64,000 bases of DNA from Imbricaverruca yamaguchii (GCA_034440575.1 JAOTOL010001648.1:867501-931500), one strand, 5' to 3'. Positions 12,460 through 22,729 are shown, numbered from the stretch's first letter. Made by a program: numbers and translations. Notes: a model not told the origin generated them from the sequence alone.

Positions 12460-12925
12460 GGCGGCTCCTTGTCACGTGCCCCCCAGCAGCAGACGACGCC
12501 GGACGCCGGCTGTACTAAGTGTACAGCTCACGCCACCCCTCAGCTTAACGCGACACGCGCCGCCATACAGCGGCGTCGCTGCCGGCGCTCTCGTCGGGGG
12601 CACGGAACACTCGACCGAGCTCTGCCTCCTGCCGCGCCTGACCCAGATACGGCAGGTGTGACGTCACGACGTCCGGACTGGCGCGTCACTGGGCGGTACG
12701 CCACGGCGGCGACTCGGGGACGTCACACTGCCTCCGGACTGTGTTGGGCCGCCGCTGGCTTCAGCGAACGAGCGTTGTCTCATGGGGCTTCTGGCCGCTT
12801 CGTTCGCGACGCTTCGTTCGGGGGACGTTCGGGGGACGTTCTGAGGGGCGTTCGGGGGACGTTCTGAGGGGCGTTCGGGGAACGTTCTGGGGGACGTTCT
12901 GGGGGGCGTTCCAGGGGGCGTCCTA
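12460..12925. other. CpG-rich intronic block with TGACGTCA and short GGGGACGTT repeats
   Basis: This block is much richer in CpG than its flanks. It has a perfect TGACGTCA at 12659-12666, and its right end (12810-12920) repeats CGTTCGGGGGACGTTCTGAG with variants. A short open stretch exists on the minus strand but has no clear splice sites, so I do not call an exon. It could be an internal promoter, an enhancer or a repeat. Confidence 0.4.
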
Positions 12926-13981
12926 ATCTTCATAAACCACCAGCGTAGCTAAAACTGGCTTCAGCTCGATTTTTGCCAGTCATGATGAAAATGTCAATGC
13001 ACTCCACTATTTCGTGTGTCTAATGTAGCGTAACGGCCCAAGCTGCAGTAGGCCTACCGATCGCATCGAGGAGCTATTCCGGAGGACTGGCATGGTGTCC
13101 CTGTTGGCGCTGGCGGGGCACGATGTTGCCAGCAAGAGCAGCCGTCCCAGCCCGCAAGCTACCTGCGCGTGGCCACTCCGGCGCACAGTCTAAGACTCTG
13201 CAAACGTCAGCATAGCTACTTCAACGCATTCGTTGACAAATGCCATGCTGCTAGGACGTGGGCACCCATGTCCTGGGCATAATTTGCATAAAGGCGCGTA
13301 CATTTTTGATGAATAGAAATAGGTAATACAGAAGAAAACGCCCGGGCACTGGTCAGAATTTTCCGGGCCCGAGAAGTGACTATTTTCAACAAAACCATCG
13401 CGCTCGCCTTGCACGTAGCGTAAATTAGATCTTTAGGTAGACAGGACCCAGAAGTTTGATGTCAACTCTTCTTCAGCAATTCAATACCACCCCGATGAAC
13501 TGTGCACCTGGTCTATCTCATTTGGTGCCCATCTGGTGATCCAACTGGCATCCAATCATACTCGGCAGTAACGTCACCATTCAGGAACGTTGCAATAGAC
13601 AACCCGAGCTATAAAAATGCCTTCGCGGAAGCATTGTTCGAGCCAGACTAGCATGCGCATGAAAACCTTTTCTACTGCCTGGGAAAGAGCTCTGGGCCAT
13701 GCCAGTGAACGTTTCTCTTCTGCCAGTGCCTCACTGCACGCATGAGTTCCCCAGCAGCTGCGGCATATTACCCCCACCCCCAATCGGGAAGGTTGGGTGA
13801 GGCGACTGCCGGCCCACCTCCTCAGCCCGCTCACGTGACACATCGTCCCGGGGCGCGCTCTGCACGGACACGTTCAACACCAACACCAACACCAACACCA
13901 ACACCAACACCAACACTGCCACCGCCACCGCCACCGCCACACGGAATCCACCCACTGCGCCGACGAGGTGGCCGCACTCAC

Positions 13982-14524
13982 CGGGTTGAAGGGCACTCTG
14001 GGGAAGCTGGCGGCAGTCATGGGCGGCAGGCCGGCGGCCATCGCGGCCGCCATGGCGACGGCGGCCGCCATGCGGCGACGACTGGAAGGCGGCCGAGCCG
14101 GCCATCGCCGGCGGCAGGCCCAGCGCCGCCGCGGCCGCCGCCGCCGCCGCCATCATCGCCGACGACGTGGTCGGGAAGCCCAGCGCCGACGAGGTGGGCG
14201 GGAAGCCCAGCGCCGACGAGGTGGGCGGGAAGCCCAGCGCCGACGACGTGGGTGGGAAGCCCAGCGCCGACGAGGTGGGCGGGAAGCCCAGCGCCGACGC
14301 GTCCGACGAGCCGCCCATGGGGAAACCCAGCGCCGCCGCCGTCGAGGTGGCCGGGAACATCCACGGCAGCGGCGACATGCCGGCCGCCGGGAACGGGAAG
14401 AACGGCACGGAGGCGGGCGTCGGCGCCGGCGCCGACGTGGACGTGGACGTGGACGAGCGCGGCCGCGGCCGGCCCGCCCCCGTCCGGTCCATCTTGCGCA
14501 CGTGGTGCGGCATCAGTGCCGCGT
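13982..14524 (-). CDS. Zinc-finger gene, first coding exon seen (Ala/Gly/Phe/Pro-rich)
   Basis: The acceptor is TTTGTGTTTCAG|AC at 14525 (phase 1) and the donor is AACCCG|GTGAGT at 13982 (phase 0). Both phases fit the chain. The product has no finger: it is Ser/Thr/Ala/Pro-rich, with FFPFPAAGMSPLPWMFP. About five copies of a 9-residue SALGFPPTS repeat (27-bp units, 14300-14160) follow, then a poly-Ala run and MAAAMAAGLPPMTAASFPRV. The frame changes once, by one extra base, near 14070-14080 (CCGCATGG). Two in-frame ATGs lie near the 5' end, at 14513 and 14492. The second has A at -3 and G at +4, so translation may begin there if the upstream exon is noncoding. Otherwise the protein extends further upstream. 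Confidence 0.75.
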
Positions 14525-14589
14525 CTGAAACACAAACACGGCGCGCCGTCACTAACGTTCACACATCAACACACTCACCATCATGGTTA

Positions 14590-14752
14590 TTGGCTTACGA
14601 CACCTCGACTGTTGAGCCATGTAGCGTTGCCAAACTCTCACGCCGATTCGTTGCGAGCGAAGAGTATCTTCAAGTAAGGCTAGAACCCACAATCTTTCGA
14701 CTGTGAGATGGGCATCTTACCCCTAGACTACTCGTCCCCATACACCCACCAT
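14590..14752 (-). repeat. tRNA-derived SINE, core family, head type 2
   Basis: The minus strand begins GGGGACGAGTAGTCTAGGGG and has a B-box-like GGGTTCTAGCC. It then shows the shared core (GAATCGGCGTGAGAGTTTGG) and a tail with AGTCGAGGTGTCGTAAGCCA. The same head and tail occur at 15115-15265 (minus) and 19620-19795 (plus). Confidence 0.72.
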
Positions 14753-15114
14753 CACAGTGCGTCTCTCAGATGGGCGCAACAACCTCACATGCATCCGCCA
14801 CAAACGCCTCGGTTCAGGTGTGCCTCAAACTCGTCCGGGTGCAAACCAGCGCCGTGTTAGACCAGGCGTCGTGGGGTAAAATCGCCGCCAGCGTCCGCCA
14901 TGACTGGTGCGCTGGAAGACCCGAGGGCAAGAGGCGGGCTGCAGCAGGGTCGGCCTGAGGGGATAGGATCGGGCTCCACCTCGTCGCCGACAGAGGACCT
15001 GCCGGCCGACAGCAACGCCCCTCTTTTCTTCGCGATCTGTGCAAATATATACGGGCGCAGCGAGCCTTGAAACGTTGCGATAACAACCAGAAACTACCGG
15101 CGCTTCGGTGTCTG

Positions 15115-15265
15115 TTGGCCTTACGACGATTCGACTGTTTCGTTACAGACCGCCGCCGACCTCTCAGGCCGATTGGTCGCGTGCGAAGAACAGCGGCTGG
15201 CGACACTCAAACCGACTGCCTTTCGATTGGGAGCCGGCCACCTTACCCCTGGATGACTGGGGTTT
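15115..15265 (-). repeat. tRNA-derived SINE, core family, head type 2
   Basis: This is a diverged copy. The minus strand carries CAGGGGTAAGGTGGCCGGCT, CGACCAATCGGCCTGAGAGG and a tail ending AGTCGAATCGTCGTAAGGCC. It is more decayed than the copies at 14590 and 19620. Confidence 0.65.
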
Positions 15266-15402
15266 CAAAAGCGCGGAGATCCGCTCAGATCGGGTAGGGT
15301 CGGGCCGGATACTGTTGCTCACGCGACCGTAGTGATACCTACAGGACAGCCCAAACTCACTCGGGAGTCGCTCTCGCCGGCAGCCACAGCATCCCTCGTG
15401 GT

Positions 15403-15500
15403 TGGTCATTTGGGCTTAGGGGCGCATCGACCGCTTCGGTCATACAGCGCCCATCAGCATCCCTTGTGTGGGGTTGAAAGCTCAGCGGAAACCACAGTAC
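15403..15500 (+). repeat. SINE tail-like fragment
   Basis: The motif ATTTGGGCTTAGGGGCGCAT, then GGTCATACAGCGCCC, matches the distal part of the core SINE family. Similar solo pieces occur near 22707, 40660 and 60510. Confidence 0.5.
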
Positions 15501-15589
15501 ACCTAGTGTAGGGCGTCATTACAAGCGTGTGATGGACGGAAACAAGTGTTCGAAGCTCAGCGCAGCTCGATGTGGATCCGTGTATATCA

Positions 15590-15745
15590 GTCACGGGAGT
15601 CAATACTTTTAGTTTTCATATTGCTGAGGGTCTGAAAGCACACATGCTTATAGCCACAGATGCATATTAAATGCATATGTATTAGTATATGTAAACATAT
15701 GCACAGATGTATAATAAATTCGTCATATTAAAACATCAAAAGTGC
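15590..15745. other. AT-rich intronic stretch
   Basis: This low-GC segment has many ATGCATAT/CATATG motifs. No gene or structured repeat was found. Confidence 0.5.
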
Positions 15746-15904
15746 TGACAGTGCACTTCTCCCGCATTGGGCTCGAGCAGAAGGCGTTCGGGTTACCACC
15801 GAGAGGCACTGCCGGCCCCAGCTTGTCGGATTCACCGCCGACCGACTGCCGCTCGGATCCACAGCACGCTGCACGAGCGCCACATTTGAAAGTGCCTACC
15901 ATAT

Positions 15905-16255
15905 CCATGAACCCTATCCATGAACCCAACACGGTAAAAATGTGGAAAGTGAACAAGGTCAGAAACCGTCACCTTGATATAAAAATTGTTAATAGGCGTT
16001 TGCTCGTCTTGATGAAAAGATAGCGTGATCGGACTTTGGAGCTTAAAGGTTGCAACTACCCAGAATGGCAACATTTTGAACAATTTCTGGGACATCCTTT
16101 CCTTTGACCAGTCCCGGGTCAATGAGTTTTAACGATCTGGACCTGACATCTTTACAAAATATGCAAGAGATGTATAAGAAGCTATCGAAAATGTGATGTG
16201 AATGTGAAATGTGAAAAATGTGAGAGAAAAATCGGTGCCTGCGTCTACTCATTCA
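15905..16255 (+). repeat. Dispersed repeat, copy 2
   Basis: This is the partner of 11500-11800, in the same orientation and also intronic, with numerous substitutions and small indels. The two copies are therefore an old family and not a recent duplication. Confidence 0.7.
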
Positions 16256-16330
16256 AATTCACCCAGTGAAGTTGAATGCATCACTGTAGCAGGACGAAAG
16301 GCGTGCTACGTTTGAAGCACGCTTTTGACA

Positions 16331-16367
16331 GTTTGAAGGCGCGCTACAGTGTAGCACGCCTTCAAAC
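16331..16367. repeat. Near-perfect palindrome (fold-back)
   Basis: The left arm (16331-16348) begins GTTTGAAGGCGCG and the right arm (16350-16367) is its reverse complement at 17 of 18 positions, with a single-base centre. The block TGTAGCAGGACGAAAG flanks it on both sides (near 16285 and 16370). Confidence 0.8.
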
Positions 16368-16430
16368 GCTGTAGCAGGACGAAAGACGTTGAAAGCAAGA
16401 CGGTGCGATGTGATTCGGTGGGTCTGGTCG

Positions 16431-16813
16431 GTCTGGTCGGTCTGGTCTGGTCTGGTCTGGTCTGGTCTGGTCTGGTCTGGTCTGGTCTGGTCGGTCTGGT
16501 CTCGGTCGGGTCGGGTCTGGTCGGGTCGGGTCGGGTCGGGTCGGATCGGGTCGGGTCGGGTCGGGTCGGGTCGGGTCGGGTCGGGTCGGGTCGGGTCGGG
16601 TCGGGTCGGGTCGGGTCGGGTCGGGTCGGGTCGGGTCGGGTCGGGTCGGGTCGGGTCGGGTCGGGTCGGGTCGGGTCGGGTCGGGTCGGGTCGGGTCGGG
16701 TCGGGTCGGGTCGGGTCGGGTCGGGTCGGGTCGGGTCGGGTCGGGTCGGGTCGGGTCGGGTCGGGTCGGGTCGGGTCGGGTCGGGTCGGGTCGGGTCGGG
16801 TCGGGTCGGGTCG
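16431..16813 (+). repeat. (TCGGG)n microsatellite with GGTCT-variant start
   Basis: The array opens with TCTGG units and becomes almost pure TCGGG from about 16519 to 16812, near 59 units with one A variant near 16541. The plus strand satisfies the G3-N2-G3 quadruplex pattern throughout. It lies in the probable first intron of the zinc-finger gene, whose transcript would carry the C-rich complement. Confidence 0.95.
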
Positions 16814-17324
16814 CTCACACAAGCATTTATTTTCGTGTATACAGCAGAATAGACACCCTCCGGCATCACCCTCACCCGCAATCCCCCCCCCCCCTCGTAA
16901 TGGCGGCACTGCACCATCGCGCATAATTTCTCGACTCCAAGCGAAAGAAGATCACCACCAGGAGCGTAATAATTCATATTCCGAAACGGAATACATCATC
17001 TCCGGTGTCCCACTATCCCTGACCTTGACACACCGCTGGGCAGTTCCCAGAGCACCACCTAGCACCAGGGTGTCCCTACCCTTGACCGTAACCCCTGCCG
17101 CACTACCGCAGCTGGCCAGTGCCGGTGCAGCACCGCCAACCAACAGCCCACCCGTCCGACCGAGGTCCGACGAGTCGCAATGAATGCATGAGCAGGCAGC
17201 CGATGATTTACGCCGCGTTTGGAAATCATCCTACCTGATGCAGTTGCACACAGCTGGCCAGCGCGTCTGATCGGGAGACGGACGAGCTCTGGTGACGCAC
17301 GTGAATGACGCAGTCAAATGGCGG

Positions 17325-17695
17325 CGGCGGCGTCCCATCGACCCCGGGCCGGTCCTTCCCATTACGGCACCGGCTACCACTGGCACGTAATGGGCGACAT
17401 CCCACCGACCCCAAGCCAGATATATGATGGGTGAGGACATCCCGTCGAGCCCAGGCCAGTCCTGCCCATTACGGTATCGGCTACCACTGGTACGTAATGG
17501 GCGACATCCCGTCGATCCCGGGTCAGTCATGCCCATTACAGCACCGGCTACCACTGGTACGTAATGGGCGACATCCCATCGACCCCGGTTCAGTCATGCC
17601 CATTACAGCACCGGCTACCACTGGTACGTAATGGGCAACATCACATTCGCCCCAGGCCAGTCCTGCCCATTACAGCACCGGCTACCACGGATGTG
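17325..17695 (+). repeat. ~67-bp minisatellite with internal inverted motif
   Basis: About five imperfect units contain CCCATTACRGCACCGGCTAC, CACTGGTACGTAATGGGCGA and CATCCCRTCGACCCC. CCCATTAC and GTAATGGG within each unit are reverse complements, so each unit could form a small hairpin. Confidence 0.85.
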
Positions 17696-18375
17696 TGATG
17701 GAATATGTTTTATGTACATCGTAACGACGAGCAGCTGCGAAGATAAGACTACCACCTCCGCTTAAGGAACTACAAAACAGAGCTGCAGGCCACAACTCTG
17801 ACTCCTTGGCATGATAGTCAATGACGAATGTGTGGCTGAGACGGTGTGTCCCGCGCAAACCTCGCCGCAAGAAGCTGCTGGACAAGCTTCACGTTCCAAG
17901 TGAGATGATATTTTTATGACATTTGGCCCAATTTTACTCAAGTTCAGTTACAAAAAGCCATGACTAGGTGCCATGTACAAAATGCGGAGGCGTAGAAACG
18001 TCTCAAAAAGTGGGAGAACCCTTTTGAAGTTGATTCTTGTCATGCACCGCCATTGCATTGGCGTTAAACTTTCAGGAAAAGTGTGGGCATACCCCCGGTG
18101 CCCCCACTGTTCCTACATTACAAAATGTACTACTTTTGCCATGAATATTCGTCGACTCACTCGCATTATCACGCAGCCGCCATCAAAAGGAATGCGTTTA
18201 CGTGACAAGCAAACTCTAAACGAACACAGCGCCACGCCGAGCACACCATTGGCCGCTGCTCTGGACCGGATATGTGATGCCACGGACGGCATCTGCGCTC
18301 TGCGGCAGCGGCAAAAAGCCCATCGAGAAGCCGGAGGCCTGCAGCGACAGCTGGTCAACTGAGGCAAAGCCAAGA

Positions 18376-18815
18376 CAGGGCATGACAGGACAGGACAGGA
18401 TAGGACAGGATAGGACGAGACAGGGCGACGCAGGACAGGACAGGGCAGGACAAGACAGGACAACCAGTGCAGGGTAGGTCAGCCAGGACAGGACAGGACA
18501 GGACAGGACAGGACAGAACAGGACATCCAGAATATGACAGGACAGGACAGGATTTCCAGGACATGACGGGACAGGACAGGACAGGACCGGACCGGACCGG
18601 ACCGGACAGGACAGGACAGGACAGGACAGGACAGGACAGGACAGGACAGGACAGGACATGACAAGGCTGGACAGGACAGGACAGGACAGGACAGGACAGG
18701 ACAGGACAGGACAGGACAGGACAGGACAGGACAGGACAGGACAGGACAGGACAGGACAGGGCAGGACAGGACAGGGCAGGACAGGACAGGACAGGACAGG
18801 GCAGGGCAGGACACT
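18376..18815 (+). repeat. (CAGGA)n microsatellite
   Basis: This is a long pentanucleotide array with scattered interruptions, including a run of GGACC variants near 18590-18605. It is the second 5-bp array in the same intron. Apparent protein frames across it are artefacts of the repeat. Confidence 0.95.
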
Positions 18816-19398
18816 GCCTGCGTCGCGCCCTGTCGGTGTGCCCACCTGCTCAGGCCGGCACCTGTGTGCAACGGAAGCATGCGAGCGCGCATCACTCCCG
18901 ACGGCCAAAGCGCAGGCATTTTAGGTGTTCCAAAAGTCCAAAGATGTGTGGAGAACGGATTCTGGATAATCGTGACAAGTCGGGTGAACGTTCTGCTACC
19001 TGTCGCTCGTTTACAGCTCCACTCACCGTTGTTACGCTTATCAATTCTCAGCACAAGCTAGGTTCTCAACTAACTCGCCTTGCAGCGCGATCTTTAGTCA
19101 GCCGTACGCTTAGAGATTCAAATACTGAAGAAGACAAATGCTTCGCAAATGTCGACCCCGTAATGTGTCGTTCTGTTACGTGCATCATCGCCAGGCCGCT
19201 CTCCACACTTTATCCTAGCCGAGATCCGGCGAGCCAGGGCCCCACATCAGTCAAAACCTGCTGGCAGCCGAGATCGGTTCAGACTAGCCGATCGACGCCC
19301 AGCGCCGACCGCGGCCCCGCTCCGCCGGCTGCCACGTGCAGGCCGCCGAGCCACGACGCCAGAGCCGCCCGTACGCCTGCCCGCCGGCGTGCACTTAC

Positions 19399-19600
19399 CA
19401 TAGATCGATGACGTCACGCGGTGTCATCGCAACACGTCGTCGTATACGGCGCAACACTTCTCGTGAAGCCGACGACGTCAGCGCCCGTGGCCGTGGCGCT
19501 ACTCTGGCGCCGCGTTGGCGTTGGCGAGGGGGCTTCAGAGCCCGCCACTGCGCAGGCGCAGAACTGGCGCTCTTTCGCCGCCGCCAGGGCTTGACAAGTC
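19399..19600 (-). promoter_or_regulatory. Candidate promoter and 5' noncoding exon of the zinc-finger gene
   Basis: On the minus strand a strong donor, CTATG|GTAAGTG, ends a possible exon at 19399. The surrounding 19250-19600 is CpG-rich. It contains a perfect CRE-type palindrome TGACGTCA (19409-19416) and TGCGCAGGCGCA (19549-19560), one mismatch from the NRF1 consensus. The short frames ending at this donor do not leave the phase 1 that the 14524 exon would need for coding continuity. The exon would therefore be noncoding, with translation starting at 14513 or 14492. The transcription start is not determined, and the link to the downstream exon is inference. Confidence 0.45.
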
Positions 19601-19617
19601 GTTAGTTTTGGGTGATG

Positions 19618-19795
19618 GGAAGGGGACGAGTAGTCTAGGGGTAAGTTGCTCGTCTCGCAATCGAAAGGTTGTTGGCTCGAGTCTCACCTGTTGCTACCCT
19701 TCGCCCGCGACCAATCGGCGTGAGAGATTGGCGACGCTGCATGACTCAACGGTCGATGTGTCGTAAAACCAATAACCAACCAACCAACCCAGGTA
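19618..19795 (+). repeat. tRNA-derived SINE, core family, head type 2
   Basis: This is the best-preserved copy: A-box region TAGTCTAGGGGTAAG, B-box-like GGCTCGAGTC, the core CGACCAATCGGCGTGAGAGA and a tail ending in CCAATAACCAACCAACCAAC. The tetranucleotide AACC run is a typical SINE 3' end. Confidence 0.75.
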
Positions 19796-20159
19796 AATAG
19801 GGGCTTCGTAGTAAGATAGTCGCTACGTAAAGCCAGGCGTCAATCAGTGCTGTCACATCCAGCCTTTTGGTTGGTGTTGGGAGTGGAAACGTCAGCGACG
19901 GTCTGTGATGTTCCTCATGCACACAGCTCATCAGTAGACACGCGTGCATCCAGATACTTCCGGTGAAATACATGATACTGACGTCACAAGGATGCTGTCG
20001 GAGAGCGCCGCAGTGGTCTTTTGGCTGCGTTCGTCTGCTTGGCATGAAATTGTCCACAAACGTGGAACACGTGACATGAACTGGCTTCCACGAAGTATGC
20101 CTCACGAGCTGCGAAGCTCGGGTCGTGGCTGGGAACTTTAAACAAATAGTTCACATCGC

Positions 20160-20340
20160 CGCCACGGTGGCTCAGTTGGGACTGAGCTCGCCTTCGCTGG
20201 TCTCCCCCGTCCTGGCAAGACAGGGTTCCAGTCGCTTCATGCGCTCGCATTTAGCCCCTGGCTGGGAGGGTCAGTTGGCTGCTGGCCCGAGGACGAACTA
20301 CCGGGGCGGCCGTGTCGGTGCATTGACGGCACGTTAAACT
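20160..20340 (+). repeat. tRNA-like SINE, a different family
   Basis: The head reads GCCACGGTGGCTCAGTTGGG with a B-box-like GGGTTCCAGTC about 50 bases later. The body (TGCTGGCCCGAGGACGAACT) does not match the core family. No second copy was seen in the window. The head is too diverged to call a functional tRNA. Confidence 0.5.
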
Positions 20341-20667
20341 CTCGGCCAAAAATCTGACGTTGAATAGGTATTGATGTGTCGGTGGTGGGGCCAGGGTTCA
20401 CGCAACAAGCTCTGCTTAGCAATAAGAAACCTGGTTCACAAGGCCACCCCAGCAAGAATTCGGACTATTTTTTGTTTGTTTGTGAAAAAGCAGTTTGAAT
20501 TCAAACACATTCCAAGTCATTTCGAGTAATTAGACATTTGTCTCGTGCGTCGCTCACTGTCGGACGGCCGACAAGCCGAGCGGTTTTCGTTCTGCCGGAC
20601 AGCAGCGAGGCGGCGGCAGCTCACCTGCGTCCCGACCACGTGGGCACGTTCTCAGCCTGGGTCAGGA

Positions 20668-21466
20668 CAGGGCATCAGCGGCGGCTCCGGGTCAGGACGG
20701 GCACCAGCGGCGGCCCTCGGTCAGGACGGGCACCAGCGGCGGCCCTGGGTCAGGACGGGCACCAGCGGCGGCTCCGAGTCAGGACGGGCACCAGCGGCGG
20801 CTCCGGGTCAGGACGGGCACCAGCGGCGGCCCTGGGTCAGGACGGACCCGAAAAAAAAGAAGGGAAAGGAAAAGGGGAACAGAAAAAAGAAGAAGAAAGG
20901 GGACACAGGCGCCCTAACGACAGCGGGCCCTGGGTAGGACACAGCGGCGCCCTGGTCGACGGACCAGCGGCGGCCCTGGGTCGACGGGCACCAGCGGCGG
21001 CCCTGGGTCAGGACGGGCACCAGCGGCGGCCCTGGGTCAGGACGGGCACCAGGGCGGCCCTGGGTCAGGACGGGCACCAGCGGCGGCCCTGGGTCAGGAC
21101 GGGCACCAGCGGCGGCCCTGGGTCAGGACGGGCACCAGCGGCGGCCCTGGGTCAGGACGGGCACCAGCGGCGGCCCTGGGTCAGGACGGGCACCAGCGGC
21201 GGCCCTGGGTCAGGACGGGCACCAGCGGCGGCCCTGGGTCAGGACGGGCACCAGCGGCGGCCCTGGGTCAGGACGGGCACCAGCGGCGGCCCTGGGTCAG
21301 GACGGGCACCAGCGGCGGCCCTGGGTCAGGACGGGCACCAGCGGCGGCTCCGGGTCAGGACGGGCACCAGCGGCGGCCCTGGGTCAGGACGGGCACCAGC
21401 GGCGGCCCTGGGTCAGGACGGGCACCAGCGGCGGCCCTGGGTCAGGACGGGCACCAGCGGCGGCCA
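20668..21466 (+). repeat. 29-bp GC-rich minisatellite
   Basis: The unit is CAGCGGCGGCCCTGGGTCAG plus GACGGGCAC, about 25 copies, interrupted at 20845-20990 by an A/G-rich insert and shortened units. Long frames across it exist only because the unit lacks stops. Confidence 0.95.
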
Positions 21467-21469
21467 AAC

Positions 21470-22695
21470 GGAATCCGACAGCGCCGCCACTCCCCTGATC
21501 ATGCAACTGAATTTCCGAGGCCAGACTGTGGCGCACGCGATTGCCCAACAATGCCGCCAAATTATCGGTGTTTTTCTTCGGCCAATCGCCGCAGAGAGCG
21601 AAGTCCGAGAGAGACAACCGGCGCGTGGAGATGGCACAACTTCATGGTTGCGTCGCCGCGCCGCACGATCCGCGCGCCAAGATGCTGGCCGGCCGCGTGG
21701 CGAGCGTCAGTCCGATGGGGAGTACCGCGCGCTTGAACGGTTGCGTGTGGCGTAAACAATTCCGTGGCGCGGGTTTTAGCGCCTATGCTAATTCGACAGC
21801 TAGACGCGGTGCAGACACGTTTGAGGCGCGACATATTCGACAGACCAGCACGCTTTCGTAAGACTGAAGCTATCGGATTGTTTTTGCAATGCACATGTGT
21901 CGAAATTGGAGGCTACATTTCTGCAATCAGGTTTCTCTCTTCAAGATCGAATGACGATGCATAGAAGCCTTTGGGGATCTGATGGCGCCTCATATCGGTT
22001 ATAAACTTTGGGGATCTGACGGCACCCCATACTCATTGGAGACCTGATGACGCCTTTGGGGATTGTGGGTTGATATACAGCTTCAAAACCGAAAAATACG
22101 AATGACGCCCCTCTGTAGTATACCCGGATGGACAGTATACACTCGTATCTAAGGGTGATATAGAATGTAAACTATCGCACCTCCCCCCCCGCCTGATTCT
22201 GAAATTTTGAAACCCTCCATGATTCGACACACTTACTGGTTGTGGCGGTTGATTTCTTAGCGGCTCGAAGTCAGTGAAAACAAATCCACAGCTTTGGCTA
22301 GCTAACCTGAATCACAATTTCTCACAATTTCAACAAGGCCCGAGCTGAGGCCGAGACCAGTCTGACAAATACTGAAGCCCCGACATGCAACCACGGCCAA
22401 ACGAAAGTCATGCATGACCTTTGCCCACCTGATAACCACTCCTACACGACGATGCCGTAGATAACGCAACGCCTGATAAGCCTTCTTTTCGTGTCGGTGG
22501 ATCCATTACAAAGACTCAGCATTGTGGACACGGCAGCATTAAACACGAGCATCTTCAAACCAGATGGAATGCCCACCAGTTTTACGCAAAGCGCGCAGGA
22601 AACCATCGGGGGAGGGACGACCAAGACGAAACATTAATACCAAGTCCGAGCATCAGCGAACTGCACGCCACCCAGCACTAACGAACTGCAGCGCG
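21470..22695. other. No gene seen
   Basis: This is mostly unique sequence. A short imperfect repeat, CTTTGGGGATCTGATGGCGC, recurs two to three times at 21968-22060. A poly-C run lies near 22180. No convincing exon. Confidence 0.5.
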
Positions 22696-22729
22696 TCCCA
22701 TTGATTGATTATTTGGGCTTAAGGGGCAG

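Larger units (their letters stand above)
10316..13981 (-). other. Intron, 3666 bp
   Basis: The donor is AACCCG|GTGAGT (exon ends at 13982) and the acceptor is at 10316; the intron is phase 0. It holds a SINE (10370-10606), a short tandem repeat (11285-11500), a dispersed repeat (11500-11800), a tRNA-like fragment (about 11905-11945, GGGCAGCTCAGTTGGTATAC on the minus strand), a CpG-rich block (12460-12900) and a CAACAC microsatellite (13873-13917). The rest, including 10740-11280 and 12930-13560, shows nothing recognisable. Confidence 0.7.
14525..19398 (-). other. Probable first intron, rich in repeats
   Basis: If the upstream exon at 19399 is real, this intron is 4.87 kb. It contains two SINE copies, a dispersed repeat, a fold-back sequence, two pentanucleotide microsatellites and a 67-bp minisatellite, listed separately. 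Stretches 16815-17325 and 17700-18370 hold nothing recognisable apart from a poly-C run near 16880. Confidence 0.5.

Noticed and set aside
12664..12867. Minus- or plus-strand exon in the 12.5-12.9 kb CpG-rich block
   Set aside because: Open frames are short or repeat-driven and lack matching splice sites in phase with the zinc-finger gene.
16519..16812. TCGGG array as an interstitial telomere
   Set aside because: The motif is not a known arthropod telomere repeat and no TTAGG or TCAGG units accompany it; kept only as a question in the finding.
16259..17183. Arg-Pro-Asp-Pro-Thr or Gly-Ser-Gly-Arg-Val repeat proteins
   Set aside because: They are translations of the TCGGG pentamer with no independent coding evidence.
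20538..21755. 405-codon open frame
   Set aside because: It is produced by the stop-free 29-bp minisatellite; the flanking residues have no motif.
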